Shown here: positions 28,258-40,140 of the stretch, one piece after another
How the letters are laid out: every line of letters starts with the position of its first letter
Position numbering within the stretch: position 1 is the stretch's first letter
Origin: Sphaerisporangium album
Lineage (GTDB): Bacteria; Actinomycetota; Actinomycetes; Streptosporangiales; Streptosporangiaceae
Reading direction: 5' to 3'
DNA: 64,000 nt
Assembly (NCBI RefSeq): GCF_003323745.1
Contig: NZ_QOIL01000010.1
Span: 1-64,000 of the forward strand
Translations under genes and position numbers: made by a program
Notes under the pieces: generated by a model
What the model saw: the letters and a program-made list of their open reading frames with translations, nothing else
What the model was told of the DNA's origin: nothing
The model's database searches: none

Positions 28258-30174
28258 GTGGTGAGACCCGCGAAAAGCCCCTTGAGTTTCCGGCCCGAGC
28301 CCGGGTCGATCCCCGACTGCCCGGGGGTCTACCGGTACAGGGACGCCAATGGCCGGGTCATCTATGTCGGCAAGGCCAAAAGCCTGCGCCAGCGGCTCAA
28401 CTCCTACTTCGCCGACTTCGCGAGCCTGCATCCGCGCACCCAGACGATGCTCACCACCGCCGCCGGTGTCGACTGGACGGTCGTCGGCACGGAGGTCGAG
28501 GCCCTCCAGCTCGAATACTCCTGGATCAAGGAGTTCGACCCCCGCTTCAACGTCAAATACCGCGACGACAAGTCCTATCCCTTCCTCGCCGTCACCATGG
28601 GGGAGGACTACCCGCGGGTTCAGGTGATGCGGGGCGCCAAGCGCAAGGGCACCCGATACTTCGGTCCTTATTCCCACGCCTGGGCGATTCGCGAGACCGT
28701 CGACCTGCTGCTGCGCGTGTTCCCGGTGCGCACCTGCTCGGCGGGGGTGTTCAAGCGCGCCGGCCAGATCGGCCGCCCCTGCCTTCTGGGGTACATCGAC
28801 AAGTGCTCGGCCCCGTGCGTCGGGCGCGTCAGCGAGGAGGAGCACCGCCGTCTCGCCGAGGATTTCTGCGACTTCATGGCGGGCAACACCGGCCGGTTCA
28901 TCAAGCGCCTGGAGCGCGAGATGCGCGAGGCCGCCTCCGCCGAGGAGTTCGAGAGGGCCGCCCGGCTGCGCGACGACATCCAGGCGTTGCAGCGGGCGCT
29001 GGAGAAGCAGGCCGTGGTGCTCGGCGAGGGCACCGACTGCGACGTGGTGGCGCTCGCCGAAGACCCGCTGGAGGCCGCCGTCCAGGTGTTCTACGTGCGC
29101 GGCGGCCGTATCCGGGGCCAGCGCGGCTGGGTGGTCGACAAGGTCGAGGAGGCCACGCCCGGCGAGCTCGTCGAGCACTTCCTGCTCCAGATGTACGGCG
29201 AGGCCGCGCCCGAGGCGGTGCCGCGTGAGGTCCTCGTACCCGACCTCCCGCCCGAGGCCGACGCGGTGGCCGAGCTCCTCAGCGAGCAGCGCGGCTCCCG
29301 GGTCGAGGTGCGGGTGCCCCGGCGCGGAGACAAGAAGACGCTCATGGAGACCGTCGAGCGCAACGCCAAGGAGTCCCTGGCCCAGCACAAGCTCCGCAGG
29401 GCGAGCGACCTCACCACCCGCAGCCGCGCCCTCCAGGAGATCGCCGACGCGCTCGACCTCGACCAGGCGCCGCTGCGCATCGAGTGCTACGACGTGTCCC
29501 ACCTGCAGGGTGACGACGTCGTCGCCTCGATGGTCGTGTTCGAGGACGGCCTCGCGCGCAAGAGCGAGTACCGCCGGTTCGCGATCCGCGGCACGGCCGG
29601 GCAGGGCGACGTCGCCTCGATCTACGAGGTGATCTCGCGGCGGTTCAGGCGCCACCTGGAGGAGCGCTCCTCCGTCGGCGAGCTCGACCCCGAGCCGATC
29701 GACCCCGAGACCGGCAGGCCGCGCAGGTTCGCCTACCCGCCCAACCTGGTCGTGGTCGACGGCGGCCCGGCCCAGGTGGCGGCGGCCCGGCGCGCGCTCG
29801 ACGAGCTCGGCGTGGACGACGTCGCGGTCAGCGGGCTGGCCAAGCGGCTGGAGGAGGTCTGGCTTCCGGGCGACGACCAGCCCGTGATCCTGCCCCGCAG
29901 CAGCGAAGGCCTTTATCTTCTCCAGAGGGTGCGCGATGAGGCTCACCGATTCGCCATCACCTACCATCGATCCAAACGCGCGAAGTCGCTCAAAGAGAGC
30001 GCTCTGGACGACATTCGCGGGCTCGGCGCGGCGCGTAAGCAGGCTCTGCTGAAGCGCTTCGGATCCGTCAAGCGGTTACGCGGAGCCACGGTCGACGAGA
30101 TCCGCGAGGTTCCCGGCATCGGTCTTTCCACGGCCGAGGCGATCGTTGCGGCACTGAAGGGGGAGGGCACGTGA
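28258..30174 (+). CDS. uvrC: excinuclease ABC subunit UvrC
   Basis: 638 aa, GTG start without a Shine-Dalgarno, consistent with a leaderless mRNA. UvrC makes both incisions in nucleotide excision repair. The N-terminal GIY-YIG nuclease begins [20 protein letters not shown]; the UVR helix that binds UvrB is [20 protein letters not shown]; the RNase-H-like second nuclease contains [20 protein letters not shown]; and a helix-hairpin-helix pair, ending [18 protein letters not shown], closes the protein. All domains are complete. It overlaps rapZ by 4 bp. Confidence 0.98.
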   Translation: MVRPAKSPLSFRPEPGSIPDCPGVYRYRDANGRVIYVGKAKSLRQRLNSYFADFASLHPRTQTMLTTAAGVDWTVVGTEVEALQLEYSWIKEFDPRFNVKYRDDKSYPFLAVTMGEDYPRVQVMRGAKRKGTRYFGPYSHAWAIRETVDLLLRVFPVRTCSAGVFKRAGQIGRPCLLGYIDKCSAPCVGRVSEEEHRRLAEDFCDFMAGNTGRFIKRLEREMREAASAEEFERAARLRDDIQALQRALEKQAVVLGEGTDCDVVALAEDPLEAAVQVFYVRGGRIRGQRGWVVDKVEEATPGELVEHFLLQMYGEAAPEAVPREVLVPDLPPEADAVAELLSEQRGSRVEVRVPRRGDKKTLMETVERNAKESLAQHKLRRASDLTTRSRALQEIADALDLDQAPLRIECYDVSHLQGDDVVASMVVFEDGLARKSEYRRFAIRGTAGQGDVASIYEVISRRFRRHLEERSSVGELDPEPIDPETGRPRRFAYPPNLVVVDGGPAQVAAARRALDELGVDDVAVSGLAKRLEEVWLPGDDQPVILPRSSEGLYLLQRVRDEAHRFAITYHRSKRAKSLKESALDDIRGLGAARKQALLKRFGSVKRLRGATVDEIREVPGIGLSTAEAIVAALKGEGT

Positions 30175-31298
30175 ACCAGCACACGAACCGGCACGAAGAC
30201 GACCACGGCACCGGGCCGTCGACGCCGGGCGCGCCGCCCGCGCCGCCGCACGGCGTCCCGGGCGTCCCGGCGTCGCCCGAGGGCGGCCAGGACGTCGTCC
30301 CGCTACCCGGCGACCAGGTCGTCCCGCTGCCGGGCGACCGGCCGGACGTGGGCGCGCCGCCGGGCGCCGCGGACGTCTCCGGGACGGCCCCTGGCGGTCA
30401 TGGCGCGGTCCAGCCGCCGGGGGAGCGGCGCGCGGCGGGAGACACCGCGTTCGTCATCGTGACCGGAATGTCCGGGGCCGGCCGCAGCACGGCCGCCAAG
30501 GCCCTGGAGGACCTCGGCTGGTTCGTCATCGACAACCTGCCACCGGGCATGCTCTTCGCCATGGCCGAGGAGGCCGGGCGGGTCAAGCTCGCCACCGACA
30601 AGGTCGCCGCAGTCGTGGACGTGCGCAGCCTGGCCTTCACCACCGACCTCAACTCCGCGATCGAGGAGCTGGAGGCGCGCGGCGTCGCCGTCCGGGTGGT
30701 GTTCCTGGAGGCTAGCGACGAGGGGCTCGTGCGCCGCTTCGAGAACGTCCGGCGTCCCCACCCGCTCCAGGGCGAGGGCCGGCTGGTCGACGGCATCGCC
30801 CGGGAGCGCGGCATCCTGCGCGAGGTCCGCGCCAACGCCGACCTGGTCATCGACACGTCCTCGCTCAACGTGCACGAGCTGCGCGGGAAGATCATCTCGT
30901 TCTTCGGCGGTGAGGACCGGCCCGGTCTGCGGGTCAACGTCGTCTCCTTCGGCTTCAAGTACGGCCTCCCGGTCGACGCCGACCTCGTGGTCGACTGCCG
31001 GTTCCTGCCCAACCCTCACTGGGTGCCCGAGCTGCGCGCCATGAACGGCCTCGACACCCCCGTGCGCGACTACGTCCTCAGCCAGCCGGGCGCCAAGGAG
31101 TTCCTGGACGCCTACGAAGAGGTGCTGGGCGTCGTGGCCGCCGGCTACGTCCGCGAGGGCAAGGGATACGCCACCCTCGCCGTGGGCTGCACCGGTGGCA
31201 AGCATCGCAGCGTGGCCATGTCCGAGCAGATCGGCGCCCGGTTGCGCGAGCGGGGCATGGAAGTGCAGGTGAGCCATCGGGATGTGGGCCGCGAGTGA
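30171..31298 (+). CDS. rapZ: RapZ/YvcJ family nucleotide-binding protein
   Basis: 375 aa, GTG overlapping the uvrC stop (GTGA). The first 90 residues are a Pro/Gly-rich extension with the tandem [16 protein letters not shown]. The P-loop is [20 protein letters not shown], with the actinobacterial Arg in place of the Walker lysine, followed by [11 protein letters not shown]. The C-terminal RapZ domain contains [20 protein letters not shown] and [12 protein letters not shown]. In E. coli RapZ directs RNase E to a small RNA; in Gram-positives the gene lies with yvcK and whiA as here, and the role is less clear. Confidence 0.94.
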   Translation: MNQHTNRHEDDHGTGPSTPGAPPAPPHGVPGVPASPEGGQDVVPLPGDQVVPLPGDRPDVGAPPGAADVSGTAPGGHGAVQPPGERRAAGDTAFVIVTGMSGAGRSTAAKALEDLGWFVIDNLPPGMLFAMAEEAGRVKLATDKVAAVVDVRSLAFTTDLNSAIEELEARGVAVRVVFLEASDEGLVRRFENVRRPHPLQGEGRLVDGIARERGILREVRANADLVIDTSSLNVHELRGKIISFFGGEDRPGLRVNVVSFGFKYGLPVDADLVVDCRFLPNPHWVPELRAMNGLDTPVRDYVLSQPGAKEFLDAYEEVLGVVAAGYVREGKGYATLAVGCTGGKHRSVAMSEQIGARLRERGMEVQVSHRDVGRE

Positions 31299-31831
31299 GC
31301 GAGGAGAGCGGGGCGTCACCGGGCACGTCCCGAGGTGAGGCCCCGGGCGGGCGCCTCGGCGACGACGCCGGGGAGGAGGGCGGCGAACGTCCCCTCCATC
31401 CGGCGTTCCCGCGCGCCCGTTGGCACGCTCTACCGCCCGCCGGGCCGGTCCCGGACGGCGCGCCCGGCCCAGGTGGGTTCTCCCCTGGTGCGGCGATTCC
31501 CTCCGGCGCGGCCGCTTCCCGGGGCCGGGCGGTCGCCTGGGGGGCCGCCGTTGCCCGTGGCGCGGCCGTTTCCGTTTCTCGCGGAGCTGTCGCGGCCTGG
31601 GGGCCTGCCGTCGCCCGTGGCGCGCGCTTCTCCGCCGGTCCCGCCCTCGGTGCCTGGAAGGGCGTGGCCGGTGCGGGCGCCTCGGGGAGCCGGTCGCCGG
31701 GTTCTGGTGAGGCCGGGGCGCCGGCCCCGATGGCGGGCGGTGGGGGCGGCGCAGGGCCGGGCCCGGTGGCGGGCGGTGAGGGTGAGGGGCGGCCTCGGCG
31801 GGGCCGTCGCTCGCAACCGAGAGGAGATCGC
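31299..31831 (+). other. 533-bp Gly/Ala/Pro-coding or spacer segment upstream of yvcK
   Basis: The yvcK frame stays open through this stretch back to a GTG at 31295 that overlaps the rapZ stop, giving a 179-residue low-complexity extension with repeated A-V-A-x-G-A motifs. Against coding: a consensus GAGAGGAG lies just before the GTG at 31832, where homologues begin, and other frames are also open. It is either a disordered N-terminal extension or a spacer made of GC-rich repeats. Confidence 0.45.
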
Positions 31832-32767
31832 GTGGGCCAGGGCACGAAGGTGGTCGCGTTCGGTGGTGGGCACGGCCTGTACGCCTCTCTGTCGGCCCTG
31901 CGGCGGGTCACGAGCGAGCTGACGGCAGTGGTCACGGTCGCCGACGACGGGGGCTCCAGCGGCCGTCTGAGGCGCGAACTCGGCGTCCTTCCCCCCGGTG
32001 ACCTGCGCATGGCGCTCGCGGCGCTGTGCGGGGACGACGACTGGGGCCAGACCTGGAGCAAGGTCGTCCAGCACCGCTTCCGCAGCGAGGGCGAGTTACA
32101 CGGGCACGCGGTCGGGAATCTGCTCATCGTGGCGCTCTGGGAACTGCTCGACGACCCGGTGGCGGGGCTCGACTGGGTGGGCCGCCTGCTCGGAGCGCAC
32201 GGCCGGGTGCTGCCCATGGCGTCGGTGCCGATCGACATCGAGGCCGAGGTCGAGCTGGACGGGCGGGTGACGGTCGTCCGCGGCCAGGTCGCCTGCGCGC
32301 TGACCCCGGGCAACGTCCAGGCGATCTCCCTGGTGCCCGCCGACCCGCCCGCCTGCCCCGAGGCCGTCCGGGCGGTGGCCGAGGCCGACTGGGTGCTGTT
32401 CGGCCCCGGCTCGTGGTTCACCAGCGTGATGCCGCACTTCAAGGTGCCCCGGCTCGCCGAGGCGCTGCACGGCACCGCCGCCCGCCGGGCGGTCGCGCTC
32501 AACCTCGCGCCGCAGCCCGGCGAGACCGACGGCTTCTCCGCGGGCAAACACCTGCAGGTGCTGCGCGAGCACGCCCCCGACCTGACGATCGACGTGGTGC
32601 TGGCCGACCACCGGGTCGCCGGGGACCGCGACGAGCTGGAGAAGGCCGCCGACGCGCTCGGCGCGCGCCTGGTGCTGGCCGACGTCGCCGCCTCCGACGG
32701 CTCGCCGAGACATGATGCACGACGGCTTGCCTTGGTCCTGGACGAGATTTTCCGTGGGAAGCGTTGA
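31832..32767 (+). CDS. yvcK: YvcK/CofD-like gluconeogenesis factor
   Basis: 311 aa from the GTG at 31832, preceded by GAGAGGAG at ideal spacing; this gives the normal family length. An alternative GTG at 31295 would add 179 low-complexity residues. The 2-phospho-L-lactate-transferase-like fold opens VVAFGGGHGLYASLSAL; then come VTVADDGGSSGRLRRELG, LPPGDLRMALAAL, VGNLLIVALWELL and FGPGSWFTSVMPH. In Bacillus and mycobacteria the protein binds UDP-sugars and affects carbon flux and cell-wall synthesis. It sits between rapZ and whiA. Confidence 0.9.
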   Translation: MGQGTKVVAFGGGHGLYASLSALRRVTSELTAVVTVADDGGSSGRLRRELGVLPPGDLRMALAALCGDDDWGQTWSKVVQHRFRSEGELHGHAVGNLLIVALWELLDDPVAGLDWVGRLLGAHGRVLPMASVPIDIEAEVELDGRVTVVRGQVACALTPGNVQAISLVPADPPACPEAVRAVAEADWVLFGPGSWFTSVMPHFKVPRLAEALHGTAARRAVALNLAPQPGETDGFSAGKHLQVLREHAPDLTIDVVLADHRVAGDRDELEKAADALGARLVLADVAASDGSPRHDARRLALVLDEIFRGKR

Positions 32768-32905
32768 TCCTGGTCAGCGAGCCCACGGGGTGCGAGAGAC
32801 TTGCCGAGGGCCGATGGAGCCGCGTCGCCTGGCGGCCGCTTCCGCGTGGCGCGACGAGGCGGCTCCGACCAGGAGACGGGTCTGTATGGGGGAGGACACA
32901 CGCAC

Positions 32906-33886
32906 ATGGCCATGACGGGTGTGGTGAAGGACGAGCTGAGTCGGCTCGCGGTGCTCAAGCCTTGCTGCCGCAAGGCCGAGGTGTCGACGCTGCTGCGGTT
33001 CGCGAGCGGGCTTCACCTGGTGGGCGGGCGCATCGTCATCGAGGCCGAGCTCGACACCAATGTCACCGCCCGGCGTCTGATCAAGGACATCGGCGAGGTT
33101 TTCGGGCACAAGGCCGAGGTGCTGGTGCTGGCGCCCGCCGGGCTGCGCAAGGGGTCGCGGTACGTCGTGCGGGTGTATCGCGACGGTGAGGCGCTGGCCC
33201 GCCAGACCGGCTTGATCGACAACCACGGGCGGCCGGTGCGGGGCCTGCCGCGGCAGGTGGTGTCGGGGGCCACGTGCGACGCCGAGGCGGCCTGGCGGGG
33301 CGCCTTCCTGGCCCACGGCTCGCTGACCGAGCCGGGCCGCTCGATGTCGCTGGAGGTCACCTGCCCCGGGCCCGAGGCCGCTTTGGCGCTCGTCGGCTCC
33401 GCCCGGCGGCTCAAGATCCACGCCAAGGCGCGTGAGGTGCGCGGCGTCGACCGGGTGGTGGTGAGGGACGGCGACGCGATCAGCGCGCTGCTGACCCGCC
33501 TCGGCGCCCATGACAGCGTGCTGGCCTGGGAGGAGCGCCGCATGCGCCGCGAGGTGCGCGCCACCGCCCACCGCCTGGCCAACTTCGACGACGCCAACCT
33601 GCGCAGGTCCGCGCGCGCCGCGGTGGCGGCGGGCGCGCGCGTGCAGCGCGCGCTGGAGATCCTCGGCGACGACGCGCCCGAGCACCTGGTGGTGGCCGGG
33701 CGGCTGCGCGTCGAGCACAAGCAGGCGTCCCTGGAGGAGCTCGGCCAGATCGCCGACCCGCCGCTGACCAAGGACGCCATCGCCGGCCGCATCCGCCGCC
33801 TGCTCGCGATGGCCGACAAGCGGGCGTCCGACCTGGGCATCGCCAGCACCGACGCCAACCTGACCGCCGACATGCTCGCCCCCTGA
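32906..33886 (+). CDS. whiA: sporulation regulator WhiA
   Basis: 326 aa. The ATG at 32906 has GGAGGA ten bases upstream and gives the family start [13 protein letters not shown]. The N-terminal LAGLIDADG-endonuclease-like fold ([20 protein letters not shown] ... [13 protein letters not shown]) has lost its nuclease residues. The C-terminal helix-turn-helix is around [20 protein letters not shown]. In Streptomyces WhiA acts with WhiB to start sporulation septation. The gene closes the conserved uvrC-rapZ-yvcK-whiA cluster and indicates a differentiating actinomycete. Confidence 0.96.
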   Translation: MAMTGVVKDELSRLAVLKPCCRKAEVSTLLRFASGLHLVGGRIVIEAELDTNVTARRLIKDIGEVFGHKAEVLVLAPAGLRKGSRYVVRVYRDGEALARQTGLIDNHGRPVRGLPRQVVSGATCDAEAAWRGAFLAHGSLTEPGRSMSLEVTCPGPEAALALVGSARRLKIHAKAREVRGVDRVVVRDGDAISALLTRLGAHDSVLAWEERRMRREVRATAHRLANFDDANLRRSARAAVAAGARVQRALEILGDDAPEHLVVAGRLRVEHKQASLEELGQIADPPLTKDAIAGRIRRLLAMADKRASDLGIASTDANLTADMLAP

Positions 33887-35331
<1,445 letters not shown>

Positions 35332-35332
<1 letters not shown>

Positions 35333-36519
35333 TGCGGACCATCGACTCCCTCGACGTCAAGGGCCGGCGCGTGCTGGTGCGCGCCGACCTGAACGTCCCC
35401 CTCGACGGGGACACCATCACCGACGACGGCCGCATCCGCGCCTCGGTCCCGACGATCTCGTCGCTGGCCGGGCGCGGCGCGCGCGTCATCGTCTGCGCCC
35501 ACCTCGGCCGTCCCAAGGGCAAGGTGGCGCCGGAGTTCTCCCTGGCCCCGGTGGCCGCCCGCCTGGGCGAGCTGCTCGGCGCCCCGGTGAAGTTCGCCTC
35601 CGACGTCGTCGGGGAATCGGCGCAGAGCATCGCCGAGGGCCTGGCCGACGGCGAGGTCGCCCTGCTGGAGAACCTGCGCTTCGAGCCGGGCGAGGAGTCC
35701 AAGGACGACGAGGCGCGCGGCGCGTTCGCCGACCGCCTGGCCGGCCTCGCCGAGCTGTACGTCGGCGACGGGTTCGGCGCGGTCCACCGCAAGCACGCCA
35801 GCGTCTACGACGTCCCGAAGCGGCTCCCGCACGCCGCCGGCGGCCTGATCGTGGCCGAGGTCGAGGTCCTCAAGAAGCTCACCGAGGACCCGGCGCGTCC
35901 GTACGCCGTGGTGCTCGGCGGCGCGAAGGTCTCCGACAAGCTCGGCGTGATCGCCAACCTGCTCGCCAAGGTCGATCGCCTGATCATCGGCGGCGGCATG
36001 GCGTACACCTTCCTCAAGGCCCAGGGCCACGAGGTCGGCAAGTCGCTGCTGCAGGAGGACCAGCTCGACAAGGTCCGGGGCTTCATCGCCGAGGCGGGCA
36101 AGCGCGGTGTCGAGCTCGTCCTGCCGGTGGACGTCCTCGCGGCGACAGGGTTCGCGGCGGACGCCGAGCACGAGGCGGTCGAGGCGACGGCGATCCCGTC
36201 CGACCGCGAGGGGCTCGACATCGGCCCGGAGACCCGCAAGCTGTTCGCGTCCAAGCTGTCCGACGCCGCCACGGTGTTCTGGAACGGCCCGATGGGCGTG
36301 TTCGAGTTCGACGCGTTCTCCGGCGGCACGCGCGCCGTGGCCGAGGCGCTGATCGCCGCGGACGCGTTCACCGTGGTCGGTGGTGGCGACTCCGCCGCCG
36401 CCGTGCGTAAGCTCGGTCTCCCCGAGGACGGCTTCTCCCACATCTCCACCGGTGGCGGGGCCAGCCTGGAATACCTGGAGGGCAAGACCCTGCCCGGACT
36501 CGCCGCGCTGGAGGACTGA
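35332..36519 (+). CDS. pgk: phosphoglycerate kinase
   Basis: 395 aa; the ATG overlaps the gap stop codon. Motifs are [14 protein letters not shown] at the start, [21 protein letters not shown] for the hinge, and the nucleotide loop [15 protein letters not shown] near the C-terminus. It transfers the acyl phosphate of 1,3-bisphosphoglycerate to ADP. Size and domains are normal. tpiA follows after 7 bp. Confidence 0.98.
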
Positions 36520-36526
36520 CCGACAC

Positions 36527-37312
36527 ATGAGCACCGCCCGCAAGCCGCTCATCGCCGGCAACTGGAAGATGAACCTCAACCACCTCGAGGCCATCGCGCA
36601 CGTCCAGAAGCTGGCGTTCTCGCTGACCGACAAGGACTTCGACCGCGTCGAGGTGTCGGTGCTGCCCCCGTTCACCGATCTGCGCAGTGTGCAGACGCTG
36701 GTGGACGGCGACAAGCTCCGCATCGTCTACGGCGCGCAGGACCTGTCGGTCCATGACAGCGGGGCCTACACCGGGGAGATCTCCGGTTCGATGCTCGCCA
36801 AGCTCGGCTGCACGTTCGTGCTGGCCGGTCACTCCGAGCGGCGCGAGTACCACGGCGAGGACGACCACGTCGTCAACGCCAAGGTGCAGGCGGCCTACCG
36901 TCACTCGCTCACGCCCATCCTGTGCGTGGGGGAGGGCCTGGCCATCCGCCAGGCCGATGGTCACGTCGCCTACTGCCTGTCGCAGCTCGACATCGCGCTG
37001 AACGGCGTGAAGGCCGACCAGGCCAAGTCGCTGGTCATCGCCTACGAGCCGGTCTGGGCGATCGGCACCGGCGAGGTCGCCACCCCTGACGACGCGCAGG
37101 AGGTCTGCACGGCGATCCGCGCGCGACTCGCCGAGCTGTACGACGGCGAGGTGGCCGCCGCCATCCGTATCCTTTACGGTGGGTCGGTCAAGTCCGCCAA
37201 CATCGCCGGCATCATGGCTCAGCCGGATGTCGACGGCGCCCTGGTCGGTGGCGCGAGCCTCGACCCGGTCGAGTTCGCCAAGATCTGCCGTTTTGGCGAA
37301 TTGTCGGGCTAG
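36527..37312 (+). CDS. tpiA: triosephosphate isomerase
   Basis: 261 aa, ATG at 36527, seven bases after the pgk stop. The TIM barrel is marked by GNWKMN (catalytic Lys), [12 protein letters not shown] (catalytic His), [11 protein letters not shown] (catalytic Glu) and YGGSVK for phosphate binding. It interconverts dihydroxyacetone phosphate and glyceraldehyde-3-phosphate. It completes the gap-pgk-tpiA operon. Confidence 0.98.
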   Translation: MSTARKPLIAGNWKMNLNHLEAIAHVQKLAFSLTDKDFDRVEVSVLPPFTDLRSVQTLVDGDKLRIVYGAQDLSVHDSGAYTGEISGSMLAKLGCTFVLAGHSERREYHGEDDHVVNAKVQAAYRHSLTPILCVGEGLAIRQADGHVAYCLSQLDIALNGVKADQAKSLVIAYEPVWAIGTGEVATPDDAQEVCTAIRARLAELYDGEVAAAIRILYGGSVKSANIAGIMAQPDVDGALVGGASLDPVEFAKICRFGELSG

Positions 37313-37440
37313 CTGAGCTGTTTCGGAGGTGCGAGTTGACATTACGACGTACCCTCGAAGAGATACTTTGAATCGTCACCCGGCGAAGGTCGGGCAGGTC
37401 AGGTCGCGCTGCGGCGCGCGTAACAGGGAACAGGTCACCG

Positions 37441-37671
37441 GTGACTATTGGCATCTCGATCGCCCTCATCCTGTCGAGCGCTCTCATGGTGCTGCTCGTG
37501 CTGCTCCACAAGGGCAAGGGCGGAGGCCTTTCGGACCTCTTCGGCGGCGGGTTCACGTCGTCATTCGGCGGGTCCTCGGTGGTGGAGCGGAACCTCGACC
37601 GTCTCACGATCATCACCGGCACGATCTGGTTCGTCTGCATCATCGCGCTGGGCCTGATCCTCAAACCGTAA
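37441..37671 (+). CDS. secG: protein translocase subunit SecG
   Basis: 76 aa, GTG start. Two membrane helices (about 3-21 and 52-72) flank the cytoplasmic loop HKGKGGGLSDLFGGGFTSSF, which is the SecG signature. It is the accessory subunit of the SecYEG channel. It lies 128 bp behind tpiA, the usual actinobacterial order. Confidence 0.95.
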   Translation: MTIGISIALILSSALMVLLVLLHKGKGGGLSDLFGGGFTSSFGGSSVVERNLDRLTIITGTIWFVCIIALGLILKP

Positions 37672-37708
37672 GCCGCCCGCCCGGGTCCGGGCCTGACAGT
37701 GATTCTTT

Positions 37709-37728
37709 CCCCCGCTTCAGGGCGGGGG
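37709..37728 (+). terminator. hairpin between secG and rbpA
   Basis: CCCCCGC (37709-37715) pairs with GCGGGGG (37722-37728) around a 6-nt loop. It may terminate the glycolytic operon or attenuate read-through into rbpA. Confidence 0.55.
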
Positions 37729-37750
37729 CGATCTAGCGAGGAGTTCATCC

Positions 37751-38098
37751 GTGGGTAGTGGCAACGCGATCCGTGGTAGCCGTGTCGGCGCCGGCCCGAT
37801 GGGCGAGGCCGAGCGTGGCGAGGCGGCCCCTCGAGTGCGGGTCTCGTTCTGGTGCGCCAACATGCACGAGACCCGTCCGAGTTTCGCCAGCGACGCCGCC
37901 GTCCCTGAATACTGGGACTGCCCGCGGTGCGGTCTCCCGGCCGGTCAGGACGAGTCTGCCCCGCCCGCGCCTCCGCGAAACGAGCCGTACAAGACTCACC
38001 TGGCCTACGTGAAGGAGCGGCGCAGCGACACCGACGGCGCCGCGATCCTCGCCGAGGCCCTGGAGCGGCTGCGCAGCAGCAGCCGCACCCACTGGTAG
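37751..38098 (+). CDS. rbpA: RNA polymerase-binding protein RbpA
   Basis: 115 aa, GTG with AGGAG eight bases upstream. It has the actinobacterial RbpA layout: a disordered N-terminal tail with the GSGNAIRGSRVGAGPMGE element, a zinc-binding core WCANMHETRPSF and DCPRCGLPAG, a basic linker (PPRNEPYKTHLAYVKERR), and a sigma-interaction helix. RbpA binds the principal sigma factor and stabilises open complexes. Position 4 of the usual CANGHE is Met here, a mild variation. The gene has its own terminator and lies downstream of secG as in other actinomycetes. Confidence 0.96.
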   Translation: MGSGNAIRGSRVGAGPMGEAERGEAAPRVRVSFWCANMHETRPSFASDAAVPEYWDCPRCGLPAGQDESAPPAPPRNEPYKTHLAYVKERRSDTDGAAILAEALERLRSSSRTHW

Positions 38099-38128
38099 AG
38101 CCCGGCCGAGCGCCGAGCAAAAGGTGTA

Positions 38129-38167
38129 CGCAGAAGGCCCCCGCGGACGTCGCGGGGGCCTTCTGCG
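38129..38167. terminator. strong terminator between rbpA and the amidohydrolase gene
   Basis: Perfect 17-bp stem, 38129-38145 with 38151-38167, loop GACGT. It separates convergent genes and probably acts in both directions. Confidence 0.9.
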
Positions 38168-38191
38168 ACCTCGGGAGACCGGGGCGGCCGT

Positions 38192-38227
38192 CCAGGGACT
38201 CCAGGGACTCCAGGGACTCCAGGGACG
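38192..38227. repeat. four tandem copies of a 9-bp unit
   Basis: CCAGGGACT is repeated four times head to tail (the last copy has one change), three bases beyond the amidohydrolase stop. It is probably slippage-prone spacer DNA and marks the junction with the accessory region. Confidence 0.8.
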
Positions 38228-38230
38228 TGG

Positions 38231-39874
38231 TCAGGCGGGACGCTCGTAGACGGCCTCGCCGTCGACGAACGTCATGGCGACCTGGGTGGTCCAGATGTCC
38301 TGGGGCTCCAGGGCGTACGGGTCGCGGTCCAGCACGACCAGGTCGGCGCGCATGCCCTCCTCGATGACCCCCGCCTCGTCGTCGTGGTTGATCCGGGCCG
38401 ATCCCTGCGTGTACGCCGCCATGACCGTGGCGAGGTCGAGGCTCTGCCGGGGCAGGAACGGCGTCTGGGCGGTGGGGTAATCCGCGTGCACCGATCCTCC
38501 GGGCTCGGTGCGGTTGACCGCCACGTGCATCCCCTGCAGCGGGTCGGCGGACGAGACCGGCCAGTCGCTGCCCGCGCACAGCCGGGCGCCGGTCTTCACC
38601 AGGTCGGCGAACGGGTACTGCCAGCCGGAGCGCTCCTCGCCGAGGAACGGGATGCACAGCTCGTCCATCTGCATGTGGTGGGTGGCCCACAGGGGCTGAA
38701 GGTTGGCGGTCACCTCGAGCCGGGCGAAGCGCGGGATGTCGGACGGCTCGATGATCTGCACGTGCGCGATGTGGTGGCGGTTGGCCGGGGCCGACCCCTC
38801 CAGCGCGTCCAGGGCCTCGCGCACGGCCCGCTCGCCGATGGCGTGGAAGTGCACCTGGAACCCCCGCCGGTCCAGCTCGGCGACGTAGCCCTTCAGCAGC
38901 GCCGGGTCCACGTACGACAGGCCGCGCTGGTCGGGGCCGCAGTTGCAGTACGGCTCGATCACGGCGGCGGTGAAGTTCTCCGGGATGCCGTCCTGCATGA
39001 TCTTGACCGACCGGGCGTGGAACCGGCCGACGGAGCGGGCGCGGCGCTCGGTCATCTCCTCGATCTGCTCGGCGCCCCGGGTGCGGTCCCACCACAGCGC
39101 GCCGACGACGTGCGCCTTCAGCCGTCCCGACTCGGCGGCGGAGATGTAGGCCGGGTACTGGTCGTCGGAGCCCGCGTACGAGCCGACGATCGCGTCCTGC
39201 CAGCCGGTGATGCCGAGGGAGAACAGGTAGGACTGGGCGTCCATCAGCGCCGCGTCGATGTCGCTCTCGGTGGGCCGCGGGGTGAGCAGGCCGACCAGGT
39301 CCATGGCTCCCTCGTGCAGGACGCCGCTCGGGGCGCCGTCGGCGTCGCGCTCGATGCGGCCGTCGGCCGGGTCGGGGGTCTCGGCGGTGATCCCGGCGAT
39401 CTCCAGGGCGCGGGTGTTCACCCACGCGGCGTGGTGGTCGCGCTGGATGAGGTAGACGGGCCTGTCCAGGAAGTCGAGCTGCGTGCGGTGGGGGAGCCCG
39501 CCGGGGAAGGCGGACATGTCCCAGCCTCCGCCGTCGATCCACTTGTGGTCCGGGTGCGCGGCGGCGTAGCCGGCGATCTTCTCCAGGTAGGAGGGCAGGC
39601 CGTACACCTGTGAGATGTCGCACTTGGCCCGTTCGAGTCCGGCCTGCACCGGGTGGATGTGGGCGTCGACGAACCCGGGCGTGAGCAGCCTCCCGCCGAG
39701 GTCCACGGTCTCGTGCCCGGGACGCGCCCGCCGCAGGACCTCGTCCTCGTCGCCGACGGCGGCGATCCGCCCGTCGCGGACGAGCACCGCCTCGGCGAAG
39801 CGCGGGGTGGAGCGGCCGGCGGAGCGCGTGGCCCGGGTGAACGCGGGGCCGCCGCGGAAGAGCAGATCGGTCAT
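38231..39874 (-). CDS. YtcJ-like amidohydrolase
   Basis: 547 aa from the ATG of MTDLLFRGG (a GTG six codons upstream is possible). It is an amidohydrolase-superfamily TIM barrel with a small beta-domain: VDAHIHPVQAG carries the first metal histidines, followed by VHFHAIGERAVREALDAL and HHIAHVQII, and CAGSDWPVSSADPLQGMHVA supplies the final Asp. This set is the amidohydrolase_3 (YtcJ) pattern; members hydrolyse N-acyl or cyclic amide bonds. The substrate is unknown. It stands alone and is convergent with rbpA. Confidence 0.88.
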   Translation of the reverse strand: MTDLLFRGGPAFTRATRSAGRSTPRFAEAVLVRDGRIAAVGDEDEVLRRARPGHETVDLGGRLLTPGFVDAHIHPVQAGLERAKCDISQVYGLPSYLEKIAGYAAAHPDHKWIDGGGWDMSAFPGGLPHRTQLDFLDRPVYLIQRDHHAAWVNTRALEIAGITAETPDPADGRIERDADGAPSGVLHEGAMDLVGLLTPRPTESDIDAALMDAQSYLFSLGITGWQDAIVGSYAGSDDQYPAYISAAESGRLKAHVVGALWWDRTRGAEQIEEMTERRARSVGRFHARSVKIMQDGIPENFTAAVIEPYCNCGPDQRGLSYVDPALLKGYVAELDRRGFQVHFHAIGERAVREALDALEGSAPANRHHIAHVQIIEPSDIPRFARLEVTANLQPLWATHHMQMDELCIPFLGEERSGWQYPFADLVKTGARLCAGSDWPVSSADPLQGMHVAVNRTEPGGSVHADYPTAQTPFLPRQSLDLATVMAAYTQGSARINHDDEAGVIEEGMRADLVVLDRDPYALEPQDIWTTQVAMTFVDGEAVYERPA

Positions 39875-40140
39875 CGAAGAATCCGGGGTCACCGCGGGGC
39901 GGGAACCCCTCCTCCTGCCTGTTGTGGTGATGGTGGGGTGGTGCGACTACGCCGCCTTATCCTGCTATATCCGTCGCAGGACCGCAGCGTGGCCACCGAG
40001 AACCTGGGCGGTTCGCGGCGTATCCCGCGGAAACGCCTGTTTGGCAACAAACTACGTAAACGAAACGACCGGCTCATCCATGTGTAGCAGTCTCGTAACA
40101 GTCCGGCGGCACTCTGGTCTCTGGACACCAGGGGGTTTAG
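39875..40140. promoter_or_regulatory. divergent promoter region
   Basis: About 266 bp, markedly less GC-rich than the flanking genes (especially 39940-40140), between the divergent amidohydrolase and ACT-GNAT genes. It must contain their promoters; no clear -35/-10 pair is assigned. Confidence 0.4.

Noticed and set aside
37212..39623. Long minus-strand frame across tpiA-secG-rbpA and the amidohydrolase start
   Set aside because: It crosses several verified genes and a strong terminator and is rich in Arg/Pro shadow codons.
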